A stretch of 64,000 bases of DNA from assembly GCF_000710615.1 (NCBI RefSeq), contig NZ_JDTH01000006.1, positions 186,001 through 250,000 on the forward strand, given 5' to 3'. Below the pieces are notes generated by a model. That model saw nothing but the letters and a program-made list of their open reading frames with translations, was not told the origin of the DNA and made no database searches. Both the position numbers and the translations under genes were made by a program. This document shows, one piece after another, positions 49,934 to 59,069 of the stretch (position 1 is its first letter; every line of letters starts with the position of its first letter). Source of the DNA: Haladaptatus cibarius D43. Lineage in GTDB: Archaea; Halobacteriota; Halobacteria; Halobacteriales; Haladaptataceae.

Positions 49934-50719
49934 ATGGCGAGCTATCGCGGTGCAATCGTAGATATGGACGGAACGTTGGTTCGGGGCGGCAACCCCCTGC
50001 CCGGTGCGAACGAGGGTATACGAGCACTCCGAGAGAACGGGATAGACCTCCTCCTCTTTTCGAACAATCCGACACAACCACCCGAGCGGTACGTCGAGCG
50101 ACTCGCCGCACACGGCATCAGCATCGACGAAGAGCAGGTGCTCACGTCGGCGCTCGTCACCGCCGAATTTCTGGAAGCCGAGTACGGCGAACGCGACCTG
50201 TTCGTCGTTGGAGAGACGTATCTCCGCGACCTCCTGCGCGAGCGGGGATTTACGGTGCTGGAAGACCCAGACGCCGCGGAACTGGTCGTTGGCTCTATCG
50301 ACCGCGAGTTCGATTACGACGAACTCACGCGCGCATTCTGGGCGCTCGAAGACGGTGCCCCCTTCGTCGGTACCGACCCGGACGTGACGATTCCAGCCGC
50401 GGAACGTCTCGTCCCCGGGTCGGGTGCTATCATCAACGCCATAGCGGGCGTTGCCGGGAGGGAACCAGAGCACATACTCGGTAAGCCAGCACCGGAAGCA
50501 GGAGCGGCGGCGCTCGAACGCCTCGGCGTTCGAGCGGAAGACTGCCTCGTCGTCGGCGACCGGTTGGACACCGACATCGCGCTCGGGGAGCGTATCGGCG
50601 CGACGACGGTGCTCGTCCAGTCGGGAGTAACAACGCCGGACAGTCTCGACGAAACCGCTGTGCAACCGGAGTATATTCTCGACAACGTCGGACAGATTGG
50701 GAAACTGCTTGAGAACTGA
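49934..50719 (+). CDS. HAD-superfamily phosphatase (NagD/class IIA-like)
   Basis: A 261-residue HAD phosphatase. Motif I is GAIVDMDGTLVRGG (about residues 6-19, D10 and D12), motif II is LLFSNNPTQPP, the class IIA cap lies between, and motif III/IV are GKPAPEAGAAALERLGV and CLVVGDRLDTDIALGERIG. This group includes NagD, p-nitrophenyl phosphatase and phosphoglycolate phosphatase; the substrate here is unknown. ATG 49934 is used rather than an upstream start. Convergent with the last Mrp gene. Confidence 0.92.
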   Translation: MASYRGAIVDMDGTLVRGGNPLPGANEGIRALRENGIDLLLFSNNPTQPPERYVERLAAHGISIDEEQVLTSALVTAEFLEAEYGERDLFVVGETYLRDLLRERGFTVLEDPDAAELVVGSIDREFDYDELTRAFWALEDGAPFVGTDPDVTIPAAERLVPGSGAIINAIAGVAGREPEHILGKPAPEAGAAALERLGVRAEDCLVVGDRLDTDIALGERIGATTVLVQSGVTTPDSLDETAVQPEYILDNVGQIGKLLEN

Positions 50720-50766
50720 CCTGCGAATAGGTGTTGAAAATTGCTGTTCGAAACGTAAGATAGAGA

Positions 50767-52485
50767 TTATATCAGCATCAGCGAGAGGATGCTAACCAGA
50801 ACGAGCACCACGAGGACGACGCTCATCCCGATGCCCGCGCTCAACCGAACGCGGCCGTGACCGGTAAGCCGACCGAGGGTAGAGTTGGGGTGTTTGATGG
50901 CATCGGTCGAAACGCGTGACAGTTTCACCACCGCACGGTCAACACCAGCGTACAGATTCGTCGTCCCGACGACCACTGCGCGGGTTCCGTACAACGCAAG
51001 TGGGTTGTAGAGATTGTCGATGTCGGGGACGCGACCGACTTTCTTGAGCGGTTTCTTCAGGAACACGTAGCCGACGGCACCGATAGCTGCCAGTATCAAC
51101 CCTTCTTCAATGTGCCCGATGGTGTAGGTCGTGTAGTCGAACCCTTCGGTGGGGAGGATGGCGAACAGCGCCGAAGGGAACAGTCCGTACAGCACGCACA
51201 GTCCGGCGACGAGAATCATTCCGACTGACTGTCCCCAGTTGGCGTCTCGCACCGAGCTATCGTACTCACCTTCGACGAAGGCGCTGTAGCCCAGTTTGAT
51301 GAACGAGAGGAAGGTTCCGACGCCACCTGCCAGGAGGAGATACCAGAGAATATCGTAATGTTTCTTGTGCGCCGCCGCGAGAACCATCCCCTTCGAGACG
51401 AAGCCGTTGAAGCCCGGAAATCCAGCAATGGAAAGCGCCGCGATGGTGAATGTAATGGCGGTAATCGGCATCTCGCGCGCGAGGCCGCCGACCTTCTTCA
51501 GGTTCTCTTCGCCCGTTCTGAAAATAACCACTCCGACGGTCATGAACAGCAGGCTCTTATAAAGGATGTGATTGAAGACGTGGCCGAACGCGCCGCCGGT
51601 TGCGAGCGCGCCGCCGATACCAACGCCAGCGACCATGTAGCCGACCTGTGACTGAATGTGATAGGAGAGCAGTCGGCGCATGTCGCTCTGCAAGAGCGCC
51701 ATGCTCGCGCCGAAGACGGCCATGAACGCACCCATGTACGCGATGGTGAGGTGGCCGTCGGGGAACACACGGTACATTCCGTACACGCCGGTTTTGGTCG
51801 TGTAGACACAGAGGAAGACGCTCGCGGCGATGTGCGGTCGCGGATACGTGTCCGGAAGCCACGCGTGGAGGCCGACGAACCCGACGTTGACGCCGATACC
51901 GATTGCGGCGAGGATGGGTGCAACGTCGCCCGCCATACCGACATCGGCGCTGGTCGCCGTGAACAGGAACGACCCGACTTCGGTGTAGTGCCACACGACT
52001 GCTCCGAGCAGGAGCGTTCCGCCGATGCCGTGTAGGAGTGCATACCGGAATCCGGCGCGCACCGCCCGACCGCCGTAGTACCAGACGAGCAGGGTGCTGG
52101 TAATCGCCATCAGCTCCCAGAATAGGATGAGCGTGAGCCAGTCGCCGCCGAACACCGCGCCGAGACTCGTCCCGACGTAGGAGAGCGCGAACGCGGTCTG
52201 CACCGAGTCCGCCTTCGAGTAGAACGAGTAGAGAACGGCGACTGCGCCGATGAATCCGAAGATGAGTCCCATCAGCGTAGAGAAGCCGTCCACGTTGTAC
52301 AGAACCGCGTCGAAGCCGAACAGCGACACGGGAAGGTGTTGGCCCTCCGGCGACAGCCAAACGTATGGAACGACGACGGCCGTGGCCAGAATGCCGAGCG
52401 CGTGGCCGACTTTCCGACCGACGAACGGCAGGAGGATGGCGGCGAGCAGAACCGGCACGAACGGCGGAACGAGTGGGTCTACCAT
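50767..52485 (-). CDS. mrpD: Mrp antiporter MrpD-like subunit (3rd of three)
   Basis: A 572-residue NuoL/M/N-family subunit with about 15 helices. The proton-channel motif is near FWELMAITSTLLVWYYGG (Glu in TM5), RYALLHGIGGTLLLGAVV, and HAWLPDTYPRPH and KTGVYGMYRV (Lys in TM7-8). The C-terminal part (about 440-572) is a longer tail with HIEEGLILAAIGAVGYV and further helices, more like MrpA/NuoL than the other two paralogues. Start overlaps the stop of the middle paralogue (ATG/TAG-type 1-nt). Last gene of the operon. Confidence 0.9.
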   Translation of the reverse strand: MVDPLVPPFVPVLLAAILLPFVGRKVGHALGILATAVVVPYVWLSPEGQHLPVSLFGFDAVLYNVDGFSTLMGLIFGFIGAVAVLYSFYSKADSVQTAFALSYVGTSLGAVFGGDWLTLILFWELMAITSTLLVWYYGGRAVRAGFRYALLHGIGGTLLLGAVVWHYTEVGSFLFTATSADVGMAGDVAPILAAIGIGVNVGFVGLHAWLPDTYPRPHIAASVFLCVYTTKTGVYGMYRVFPDGHLTIAYMGAFMAVFGASMALLQSDMRRLLSYHIQSQVGYMVAGVGIGGALATGGAFGHVFNHILYKSLLFMTVGVVIFRTGEENLKKVGGLAREMPITAITFTIAALSIAGFPGFNGFVSKGMVLAAAHKKHYDILWYLLLAGGVGTFLSFIKLGYSAFVEGEYDSSVRDANWGQSVGMILVAGLCVLYGLFPSALFAILPTEGFDYTTYTIGHIEEGLILAAIGAVGYVFLKKPLKKVGRVPDIDNLYNPLALYGTRAVVVGTTNLYAGVDRAVVKLSRVSTDAIKHPNSTLGRLTGHGRVRLSAGIGMSVVLVVLVLVSILSLMLI

Positions 52486-54233
52486 TAGACGGTCACCCCC
52501 GTGACGCCGGAGACGATGAGCCTGACGATTCGAAGGAAGACGGCGCTACCGGGCACGATGCCGAGCACAATCGACCCCGTCGCCGCGAAGAGAATCGGCC
52601 CGAGCATGAACCACGTCGATTCGTCGCCGTTCCACCTGCGGTGTTCCCACGCGAGGCTGTCGTCGTGGCCGTGTTCCGGTCGAATGTGCGCCTCGGCTTC
52701 GCTTCGGTCGATGGCTCCCTGACCTTCGTGGTCGGGTGCATATCCGTGGTCGTCTCGCTCGATAGGGTCGTCGTCGGGGGAACGGCCGCCGTCGGTGGCC
52801 GTTCCGGTTGTGGTGTCCGTGGTGTCCGTTCCGGCAGTCGCGTCTGCTTCACCGTACCGACCACCCAGCACGTTCTCAACGACCGGTTTCGGGTCAGCCT
52901 TCCCGGGCGACTCGAAGAAGGCCGTGTAGATGACCGGCCAGAAGTACGCGATGTTGAGCACGCCCGAAACGAGCAATGCGCCGGTAAACACCACGTCACC
53001 GGCCGTAACGGTTCCGATGAGCAGGTAGTATTTGCTCACGAATCCAGCCACCAGCGGAATTCCGGCCATCCCCAACGCCGCGATGCCGAAGGCGGTCATC
53101 GTCAACGGCATTCGCTTGCCGATGCCCGCCATGTTGCTGATATCGTCGGTGTGCGTCTCGACGTGGATGGCTCCAGCACAGAAGAACAGCGTGAGTTTCA
53201 TGAACGCGTGTGCGGGGATGTGGAGCAGACCGCCGACGAGCGACATCGGATTGAGTACTGCCAGTCCGAGAACGATGTACGAAAGCTGACTCACCGTCGA
53301 AAAGGCGAGTCGGCGTTTTAAGTTGTCCTGTCGGAGTGCGATAATGCTCGCGGTGACGAGGGTGAACGCCGCGACGCTCGCCAACAACAGACCGAGGCCG
53401 AGGTCGGCGACCACAGCAGGTCCGTACACGTCGAGGATGACGCGCGCGATTCCGAAGACGCCGGATTTGACGACTGCCACGGCGTGCAGGAGTCCAGAAA
53501 CAGGCGTTGGAGCAACCATCGCATCGGGAAGCCACGAGTGAAGCGGCATGAGCGCCGCCTTGACGCCGAATCCGGTCACCAACAGCGCGAAGGCCGCGCG
53601 GGCGAACATCGGGTCGGCGTCTGCCAATGCGGCAATTCCGCCGGGCGTGAACGTCGTCGTTCCGGTCATCCAGAACACGAGAACTGCACCAGCGAGCACC
53701 GCAACGCCGCCGCCGAAGGTGTACGCGAGGTACTTTCTCCCGGCGGCGCGCGCCTCGTCGGTTTCGTCGTGCGCGACGAGGGGATAGGTCGCCACCGTGA
53801 GCAGTTCGTAGAAGACGAACAGGACGAGCAGGTTGGAGGCGAACGCGACACCCACCGCCGACGAAACGCTGGCGGCGAATGCCGCAAAATATCGCGTCTG
53901 GTTGTGTTCGTCCAATCCGCGCATGTAGCCGATGCTGTAGAAACTCGTTACCAGCCACAGCAGACTTGCCAGCAGACCGAACAGAATGCCGAGGGCGTCG
54001 GCCTGCAGTGAAAACTCCACGCCCGGAACGAACCGTCCGAGGTCGGTGACGTAAACGTTTCCGTCGAGGACACCCGGAACCATGCTCGCCACAATACCGA
54101 GGTTTGCGACGGCCGCGAGGATGGTCCAAAATTCTCGGACGTTCGGTCGTCCTCGCGAGGCGAGAATCGGGACGATAGCGATAGCCGATACCAACACTGC
54201 CGCAAACGGTCTGAGGGATGTTATTTCTGTCAT
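52485..54233 (-). CDS. mrpD: Mrp antiporter MrpD-like subunit (2nd of three)
   Basis: A 582-residue proton-conducting subunit of the NuoL/M/N family. FYELLTVATYPLVAHDETDEA contains the key TM5 Glu; MPLHSWLPDAMVAPTPVSGLLHAVAVVKSGVFGI contains the TM7 Lys; ALRQDNLKRRLAFSTVSQLSYIVLGL is the TM8 loop motif. After about residue 460 there is a Gly/Thr/Asp-rich linker (ADATAGTDTTDTTTGTATDGG) and a charged cytosolic stretch before two final helices. It overlaps both neighbours by 1-4 nt. Confidence 0.92.
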   Translation of the reverse strand: MTEITSLRPFAAVLVSAIAIVPILASRGRPNVREFWTILAAVANLGIVASMVPGVLDGNVYVTDLGRFVPGVEFSLQADALGILFGLLASLLWLVTSFYSIGYMRGLDEHNQTRYFAAFAASVSSAVGVAFASNLLVLFVFYELLTVATYPLVAHDETDEARAAGRKYLAYTFGGGVAVLAGAVLVFWMTGTTTFTPGGIAALADADPMFARAAFALLVTGFGVKAALMPLHSWLPDAMVAPTPVSGLLHAVAVVKSGVFGIARVILDVYGPAVVADLGLGLLLASVAAFTLVTASIIALRQDNLKRRLAFSTVSQLSYIVLGLAVLNPMSLVGGLLHIPAHAFMKLTLFFCAGAIHVETHTDDISNMAGIGKRMPLTMTAFGIAALGMAGIPLVAGFVSKYYLLIGTVTAGDVVFTGALLVSGVLNIAYFWPVIYTAFFESPGKADPKPVVENVLGGRYGEADATAGTDTTDTTTGTATDGGRSPDDDPIERDDHGYAPDHEGQGAIDRSEAEAHIRPEHGHDDSLAWEHRRWNGDESTWFMLGPILFAATGSIVLGIVPGSAVFLRIVRLIVSGVTGVTV

Positions 54234-55762
54234 GCGAGAAGGCGTTCAATCGTTGGTTCGAGGAGCTGTCCGTACTCGAAAGCGCCGAGGCCGAGAACGA
54301 TGGCCAGCACTGCCGCCGCCAGAACCGTCGCTCGCATCCCCGTCGAGACAGGTGCTAGTTCGGCATCGGTTCCGTGTCCATCCGCAACGACGCTGGCGGC
54401 CGTCTCTGTTTCCGCCGTTTCGACCGCTTCGGACGGTTTTGCGGGTTCACGGAAGTACATCCGCTCGATAATCCGGACGAAGTAGGCCAGCGTCAGGAGC
54501 GTACTGGCGAGGATAACGACCGCGAGCGGCCACGCTTCCGCTTCGACCGCACCCACCGCGATGTACCACTTCCCGACGAATCCGACCGCCGGAGGAACGC
54601 CCACCATCGCAAGCGCGAGGACGCCAAACACCGCCGCGCCGATTGACGAACGCTCGGCGAGTCCTTCGTAACCGTCGATGGTGCGGTCACCGGTCGAGTT
54701 TGCGACCAGTCCGGTCGTCAGGAACAAACCGCCTTTCATGATGGCGTGGCCGACGAGGTGAATCATCGCACCCGTCAGCGCACTGACGTTGGCGACTGCG
54801 ATAGCGCCGACGACGAGGCCGAACTGCGAAACCGACGAGTACGCGAGCATCCGTTTGATTTCGGTCTGCGTGACTGCTAGAACGCTTCCGAAGATGATAC
54901 TCACCACGGCACCCGCCACGAGGACGGTGCGAGCGAACGAATTGGCGACCAAGAAGTCCACGGTGAAAACCGAGAGGATGATGCGCATCAACGCATAGGC
55001 CGCGACGGTGGAGACGAGCGCGGAGATGTACGCGCTCACCGAATCCGGTGCCCCGGCGTATGCCTCCGGTTGCCACGTGTGAACCGGGAAGACGGCCACT
55101 TTGACGAAGAGGCCAGCGACGAGAAGGCCGAAGGACGCCTGCACGAGCGGGTCTGTGTAGCCCATCGAGCCCACCGCCGGGAGTTGTTGCGAGAGGTCGG
55201 CCATGTTGAGCGTCCCCGTGGCGACGTAGGCGTAGCCGATTCCAAGCAGGAACAGCGACGCGCCGACCGTTCCGACGAGCAGGTACTTCAGCGCCGCGAG
55301 CGCGGAGCGTCCACCCTTGCCGCTTGCAACCAGCGCGTATGTCGCCAGCCCCGTGATTTCGAGGAAGACGTACATGTTGAAGATGTCGCCGGTGATGCTC
55401 ATGCCGGTCAGTCCGGCGACGAGGAGCAGGTACGTCGCGTAAAACGAGTTCGAACGCGGGCCTGCGACGCGTGCGTAGCCGAGGACGCCGAGTGCGACCA
55501 CCGCGATGAGGACGACCATCGTCGCGGAAAGGCCGTCGATGACGAGTTCGATGCCGTAGGGCGCGGTGAATCCACCGACGACGTACTCGACTGGCTGTTC
55601 GTCGAACGCTCGAACCGCAATCAGTCCCGCCCCACCAAGTTGGACCAGCGACGTGAGCACCGCAATCGGCCACCCGGATTCCGACCGGACGAGTCCGGCG
55701 AAGAACACCATGATCGACCCGAAGATGGGAAGCGCAACCAGCAAGGGAGCGAGGTCACTCAT
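54230..55762 (-). CDS. mrpD: Mrp antiporter subunit MrpD (1st of three)
   Basis: A 510-residue subunit of the NuoM/N type, about 14 helices. TM5 Glu is in VFLEITGLATYALVASGKGG; TM7 Lys is in FPVHTWQPEAYAGAPDSVSAY with VAVFPVHTW; and TQTEIKRMLAYSSVSQFGLVVGA is TM8. It moves protons against Na+ together with MrpA-like and other subunits. Its start codon overlaps the mrpC stop region (8-nt overlap). Confidence 0.93.
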   Translation of the reverse strand: MSDLAPLLVALPIFGSIMVFFAGLVRSESGWPIAVLTSLVQLGGAGLIAVRAFDEQPVEYVVGGFTAPYGIELVIDGLSATMVVLIAVVALGVLGYARVAGPRSNSFYATYLLLVAGLTGMSITGDIFNMYVFLEITGLATYALVASGKGGRSALAALKYLLVGTVGASLFLLGIGYAYVATGTLNMADLSQQLPAVGSMGYTDPLVQASFGLLVAGLFVKVAVFPVHTWQPEAYAGAPDSVSAYISALVSTVAAYALMRIILSVFTVDFLVANSFARTVLVAGAVVSIIFGSVLAVTQTEIKRMLAYSSVSQFGLVVGAIAVANVSALTGAMIHLVGHAIMKGGLFLTTGLVANSTGDRTIDGYEGLAERSSIGAAVFGVLALAMVGVPPAVGFVGKWYIAVGAVEAEAWPLAVVILASTLLTLAYFVRIIERMYFREPAKPSEAVETAETETAASVVADGHGTDAELAPVSTGMRATVLAAAVLAIVLGLGAFEYGQLLEPTIERLLA

Positions 55763-56111
55763 CGGCGGTCACCTTCTGGATAGCCTCCTCGTTTAGCGTT
55801 CCATACTCGCTGTAGATGCGAACGATGAGTCCGAGTGCGACCGCGGTGAGACTCACGCCGACGACGATAGCGGTGAGTATCAGCACATGTGGAAGCGGGC
55901 TGACGTATGGTTCCGCGGCCGTCAGCAGTGGGGGGCTTCCTCCCTCGACGAACGCGGTGACGATGAAGAAGAGGAAAATCCCCGTCTGGAAGATATTCAT
56001 ACCGATGACTTTCTTCACGAGATTCTGATTTCCTATCATCATGTACGTGCCAACACCTAGCAGAGAGAACGCAACGAGGTAGTAGAGTCGGGACGCGAGT
56101 ATGTCTATCAT
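55755..56111 (-). CDS. mrpC: Mrp antiporter subunit MrpC (NuoK-like)
   Basis: A 118-residue, three-helix NuoK homologue: YYLVAFSLLGVGTYMMI, GMNIFQTGIFLFFIVTAFVEGG and HVLILTAIVVGVSLTAVALGLIVRIYSEYGTL. The helices II Glu of NuoK is replaced or displaced, as in MrpC. Overlaps mrpB by 4 nt and the first mrpD by 8 nt, so it is translationally coupled. Confidence 0.93.
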   Translation of the reverse strand: MIDILASRLYYLVAFSLLGVGTYMMIGNQNLVKKVIGMNIFQTGIFLFFIVTAFVEGGSPPLLTAAEPYVSPLPHVLILTAIVVGVSLTAVALGLIVRIYSEYGTLNEEAIQKVTADE

Positions 56112-56596
56112 ACAGTCTCACCTCCGCTGTTCCGCATTCCGGCCGCGATGGCGAAAAAGAGGCCGGTGACGATGCTTGAAACGACGAGTCCGATGGCTAA
56201 CTCCACGAACTCGATTCCGTATTTAGACGCGTGGTGGATGCCGTAGACGGAGTACTCCAAGAATCCGCCCCCGAGTATCACCGAACCGACGCCGGTCAGC
56301 AAGAACGCGAGGACGCCGATGCTGATAAATACGACCGGAAGCTTCGGGCCGACCCAGTCGCGCGTGGTTTCGATGCCGAACGCGATGCCAAGCATGAGGA
56401 CGACGGTGCCGACGATGACGCCGCCTTGGAATCCCCCACCCGACGAGTCCGCACCGTGGAACATGATGAACAGTCCGAACGTGAATACGAACGGCGTGAT
56501 GACGCGAACCGTCGCCATGATGATGGGACTCTCGACGTAGGGTATCCGTGAGTCGTTCACCGCGGCCTCATTAGCCTCGTTTGTGTCTTCGTTCAT
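56108..56596 (-). CDS. mrpB: Mrp antiporter subunit MrpB
   Basis: A 162-residue protein with four helices. VRVITPFVFTFGLFIMFHGADSSGGGFQGGVIVGTVVLMLGIAFG is the MrpB signature (H-G-x2-S-P-G-G-G-F-Q-G-G type), and FVELAIGLVVSSIVTGLFFAIAAGM the last helix. It overlaps the MrpA-C-like gene upstream and mrpC downstream by 4 nt. Confidence 0.93.
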   Translation of the reverse strand: MNEDTNEANEAAVNDSRIPYVESPIIMATVRVITPFVFTFGLFIMFHGADSSGGGFQGGVIVGTVVLMLGIAFGIETTRDWVGPKLPVVFISIGVLAFLLTGVGSVILGGGFLEYSVYGIHHASKYGIEFVELAIGLVVSSIVTGLFFAIAAGMRNSGGETV

Positions 56597-57126
56597 TCGA
56601 ACGCCTCCTTGTGGAGAACCAGCAACAGCCCGACGCCTGCCGAATAGACGACGACGGCCTCACCGAGCGTATCGAACCCACGGTAGGCCGCGAGGACGGC
56701 AGTCACTGCGTTTTTCACTTCGGTTTCTTTGTATGATTCTTCGAGATAGTAGTCGGTCACGTTGTCGGTGGCGACCGCCGAGTCGTGCGCGCCGACCGGC
56801 GGGAGCGCGAACAGCGTCGTCGAAAGCACTGCAACGAGCGCGACCGCGACCCCTAATGCGCGGAAATCGATATTTTCGAGGGTCTGATTGTCCGTCGGCC
56901 GAACCGTCTTTGCGATGGTCAACAGGAACAACACGGTCATCACACCGGCACCGACTGCGGCCTCCGTGAGGCCCACGTCGGGCGCTCTGAGGAACACCCA
57001 GACGATTGCGATGCCGAGGCTGTACGCGCTGAACGCGATAATCGAACCGAGAACGTCCCGGAGGAGCGCCGTCGCAAGCGCACAGGAGAGGACGAACACC
57101 AACAGTGTGATTTCTATCGCGCTCAT
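56593..57126 (-). CDS. MrpA C-terminal/MbhD-E-like subunit (DUF4040)
   Basis: A 177-residue subunit. The first half (ALATALLRDVLGSIIAFSAYSLGIAIVWVFLRAPDVGLTEAAVGAG) is the DUF4040/MbhD domain, NuoJ-like, found as the C-terminal part of MrpA in bacteria. The second half, after a loop (PPVGAHDSAVATDNVTDYYLEESYKET), with GEAVVVYSAGVGLLLVL, resembles MbhE. It supplies the lateral helix region of the antiporter. Overlaps both neighbours by 4 nt. Confidence 0.88.
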   Translation of the reverse strand: MSAIEITLLVFVLSCALATALLRDVLGSIIAFSAYSLGIAIVWVFLRAPDVGLTEAAVGAGVMTVLFLLTIAKTVRPTDNQTLENIDFRALGVAVALVAVLSTTLFALPPVGAHDSAVATDNVTDYYLEESYKETEVKNAVTAVLAAYRGFDTLGEAVVVYSAGVGLLLVLHKEAFE

Positions 57127-57440
57127 GATTCGTCCTCATCTACGGTCCACGGTTCGATACCCTGTTCGGTTGCGGCACGAGTGATGGCGTGTGCGGCGGT
57201 TGGATTCGTGATAAACATGAACAACAGGAGCAAGACGACCTTCACCGTCGAGAGGTCGATGCCGAACGAAATTGCGACCGCAGTGAGCGTCAGCATAGCA
57301 CCGAGCGTCTCGCTCTTCGACGTGCTGTGTGCACGCGTGTAGAGGTCTGGAAGTCGAACCAGTCCGATGACGGCGACGACGGCGAAGAAGACGCCGCCAG
57401 CGGCCAGCACGAGCACCGCGATTTCCCGTGGCGTCATCAC
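57123..57440 (-). CDS. mrpG: Mrp antiporter subunit MrpG
   Basis: A 105-residue, three-helix MrpG. AVLVLAAGGVFFAVVAVIGLVRLPDLYTRAHSTSKSETLGAMLTL contains the family signature R-x-P-D-x-Y-T-R-x-H-A/S-x3-K-x2-T-L-G, followed by VKVVLLLLFMFITNPTAAHAITRAA. Normal length. Coupled to mrpF (ATGA) and to the DUF4040 gene. Confidence 0.95.
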   Translation of the reverse strand: MMTPREIAVLVLAAGGVFFAVVAVIGLVRLPDLYTRAHSTSKSETLGAMLTLTAVAISFGIDLSTVKVVLLLLFMFITNPTAAHAITRAATEQGIEPWTVDEDES

Positions 57441-57712
57441 AGGACACCTCCGCGTTCGACGGTGAACTTCGAGATGGCGATGCTCAACAGGAAGTTAAGC
57501 AGTGCGTACACGAGCGCGATGTCGAGCGCACCGGGTTCGCCGATAGCCGCCGCCAGCAGCGCGATGACGATGACGACGTTCGAACCGATGACGTTGATGG
57601 CGATGACGCGGTCGGGCATCGTCGGGCCGCTGATGATGCGGTAGACGCCGACTAAAGAGGTGAGGACGAATCCCGCGGCGGCCGTCAACAGAATATCGTT
57701 GATGAGCGTCAT
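57437..57712 (-). CDS. mrpF: Mrp antiporter subunit MrpF
   Basis: A 91-residue, three-helix MrpF: ILLTAAAGFVLTSLVGVYRIISGPTMPDRVIAINVIGSNVVIVIALLAA includes the conserved G-P-T-x-P-D-R-x-x-A-x-N. The last helix is DIALVYALLNFLLSIAISKF. Overlaps mrpE and mrpG by 4 nt. Confidence 0.95.
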   Translation of the reverse strand: MTLINDILLTAAAGFVLTSLVGVYRIISGPTMPDRVIAINVIGSNVVIVIALLAAAIGEPGALDIALVYALLNFLLSIAISKFTVERGGVL

Positions 57713-58761
57713 TGGGTATCCTCCTCGTCCCTGTCCATTCGCTCTACGGGACTAGGAATGCGTGCGGCCGAGAGTCCGTAGAAAACGAACCGAACCGCTC
57801 GTTCGAGGGAACCGTCGAACAAATCCTCGCGTGAGCTACCGGTGAGCGTGTGCACGGTGAAATGTCGGCGGGAAACGTCCACGGTGAGAGTTCCCGGAGT
57901 GAGGGTAATGCTGTTTGCGAGCGTCGTCACTGGTAGTTCAGACCACACGGCGGCGTCGAACTCCACCATTTTCGGGTCGATTGGAAGGTCGGGATGAAGA
58001 ACCACGCGAGCGATTTCGACGTTCGCTTTTACGATTTCCCACAGCAGATACGGGATGTAGAGTGCGAACCGTCCAAGCCGTTTAATTGTCCGGACGGGGT
58101 GTACCGGCGTCGTAAGCGAGACGCCCCAAAGTGACACCGCAACGATACTGGCGGTGATTGCGCCCGTTGCGAGTTCGAACGGCCCAAGGGAGCCTGCGAG
58201 CAGTAAGTAAAAGAAATACGAGACGCTGAACAGCGAAAAGAACTGTGCGAGCGTCCCGCGTTTTACCAGCAGTGGACTCCGTCGTTCTCGCTGGACTGGC
58301 GCCTCCTCGACGGCGAGGCCAGTCCTGCGGACTTCAGCCTCCAACGTCGGCAGGAGCGGAGTGGTTCCAATCGGGTTGAATCCCGGGTCGAACACCGCAC
58401 AGTCCAGGTCGTGGTCACGAGCGTACCGGGCGAAAACGTCGGCGTAATCCGCAGGGCTGAAGAGGTATTCGCGGGTGCCGACCATCGTGGTTTCGAGGGT
58501 CACGTCGTCGGCGTTGTCGCCGAGGTCTTCTTCGGCCCAAACGGCCACTCGGTCGAGGAGGGTGTGAGCCGTCTCCGTTTCTTTCGTCTCGGCATTGTAC
58601 GTGAGTCGCTCCGAGAGCGGGTAGACGAAGTGGATTGTTGCCGACGAACCGGTTTCGGTGGCACGTTCGAGAGCTTCCTGAACGACATACGCGACCGTGT
58701 TCCGGAGGGTTCTCGACTCTGAAACCGGAACCAGTAGCCGTGAACTGGTCAGCGTGACCAC
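57709..58761 (-). CDS. mrpE: Usp-domain-MrpE fusion, first gene of the Mrp operon
   Basis: A two-domain protein. Residues about 1-150 are a Usp-like soluble domain (SSRLLVPVSESRTLRNTVAYVVQEAL and FSPADYADVFARYARDHDLDCAVFDPGF); then MrpE, with LAQFFSLFSVSYFFYLLLAGS, the E-x-x-K-A-N-x-x-x-A motif as LLWEIVKANVEIARVVLHPDLPI, and the C-terminal NSITLTPGTLTVDV. GTG 58761 is chosen (350 residues): between it and ATG 58878 the frame has unusual codon use and a TTTAAA (58837-58842) that looks like the operon TATA box. ATG 58878 is the longer alternative. The Usp domain may give ATP-dependent control of the antiporter. Confidence 0.85.
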   Translation of the reverse strand: MVTLTSSRLLVPVSESRTLRNTVAYVVQEALERATETGSSATIHFVYPLSERLTYNAETKETETAHTLLDRVAVWAEEDLGDNADDVTLETTMVGTREYLFSPADYADVFARYARDHDLDCAVFDPGFNPIGTTPLLPTLEAEVRRTGLAVEEAPVQRERRSPLLVKRGTLAQFFSLFSVSYFFYLLLAGSLGPFELATGAITASIVAVSLWGVSLTTPVHPVRTIKRLGRFALYIPYLLWEIVKANVEIARVVLHPDLPIDPKMVEFDAAVWSELPVTTLANSITLTPGTLTVDVSRRHFTVHTLTGSSREDLFDGSLERAVRFVFYGLSAARIPSPVERMDRDEEDTQ

Positions 58762-58836
58762 CTCGCTAGAGGCGGGGTTGCTGTTCGAACGAGAGTAGGT
58801 GACATCGATGCTTCGCGTAACGTTTTGACCACACAG

Positions 58837-58850
58837 TTTAAAGGGTTTCT
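58837..58850 (-). promoter_or_regulatory. Candidate promoter of the Mrp operon
   Basis: On the minus strand GAAACCC-TTTAAA reads like a BRE followed by TATA, 76-90 nt before GTG 58761. This supports the shorter start. If ATG 58878 is used, it would lie inside the coding part. Confidence 0.4.
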
Positions 58851-59069
58851 TTATCGAGTTAGTTTCGCCAATTCTCATCTGATAATCTGCGCTCTAGTCA
58901 AAAAAACACCCCATTATTCGACGTAACGTGTGCGAGGCGGACGGTATATTCCTGCAGACGCGATAGTAGAAGTCAACACTTCGACATCCAATCGACGGCC
59001 AGTGCAGTTCGGTTTATACCGACTCTCGTATTCAACAGGCATATATTCCACGGATTCGAGAACAGGTAC

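Noticed and set aside
49733-50665. Long N-terminal extension of the K+ channel frame
   Set aside because: It runs antisense through the HAD phosphatase gene; the channel itself begins normally at MRMKRQWRRALL.
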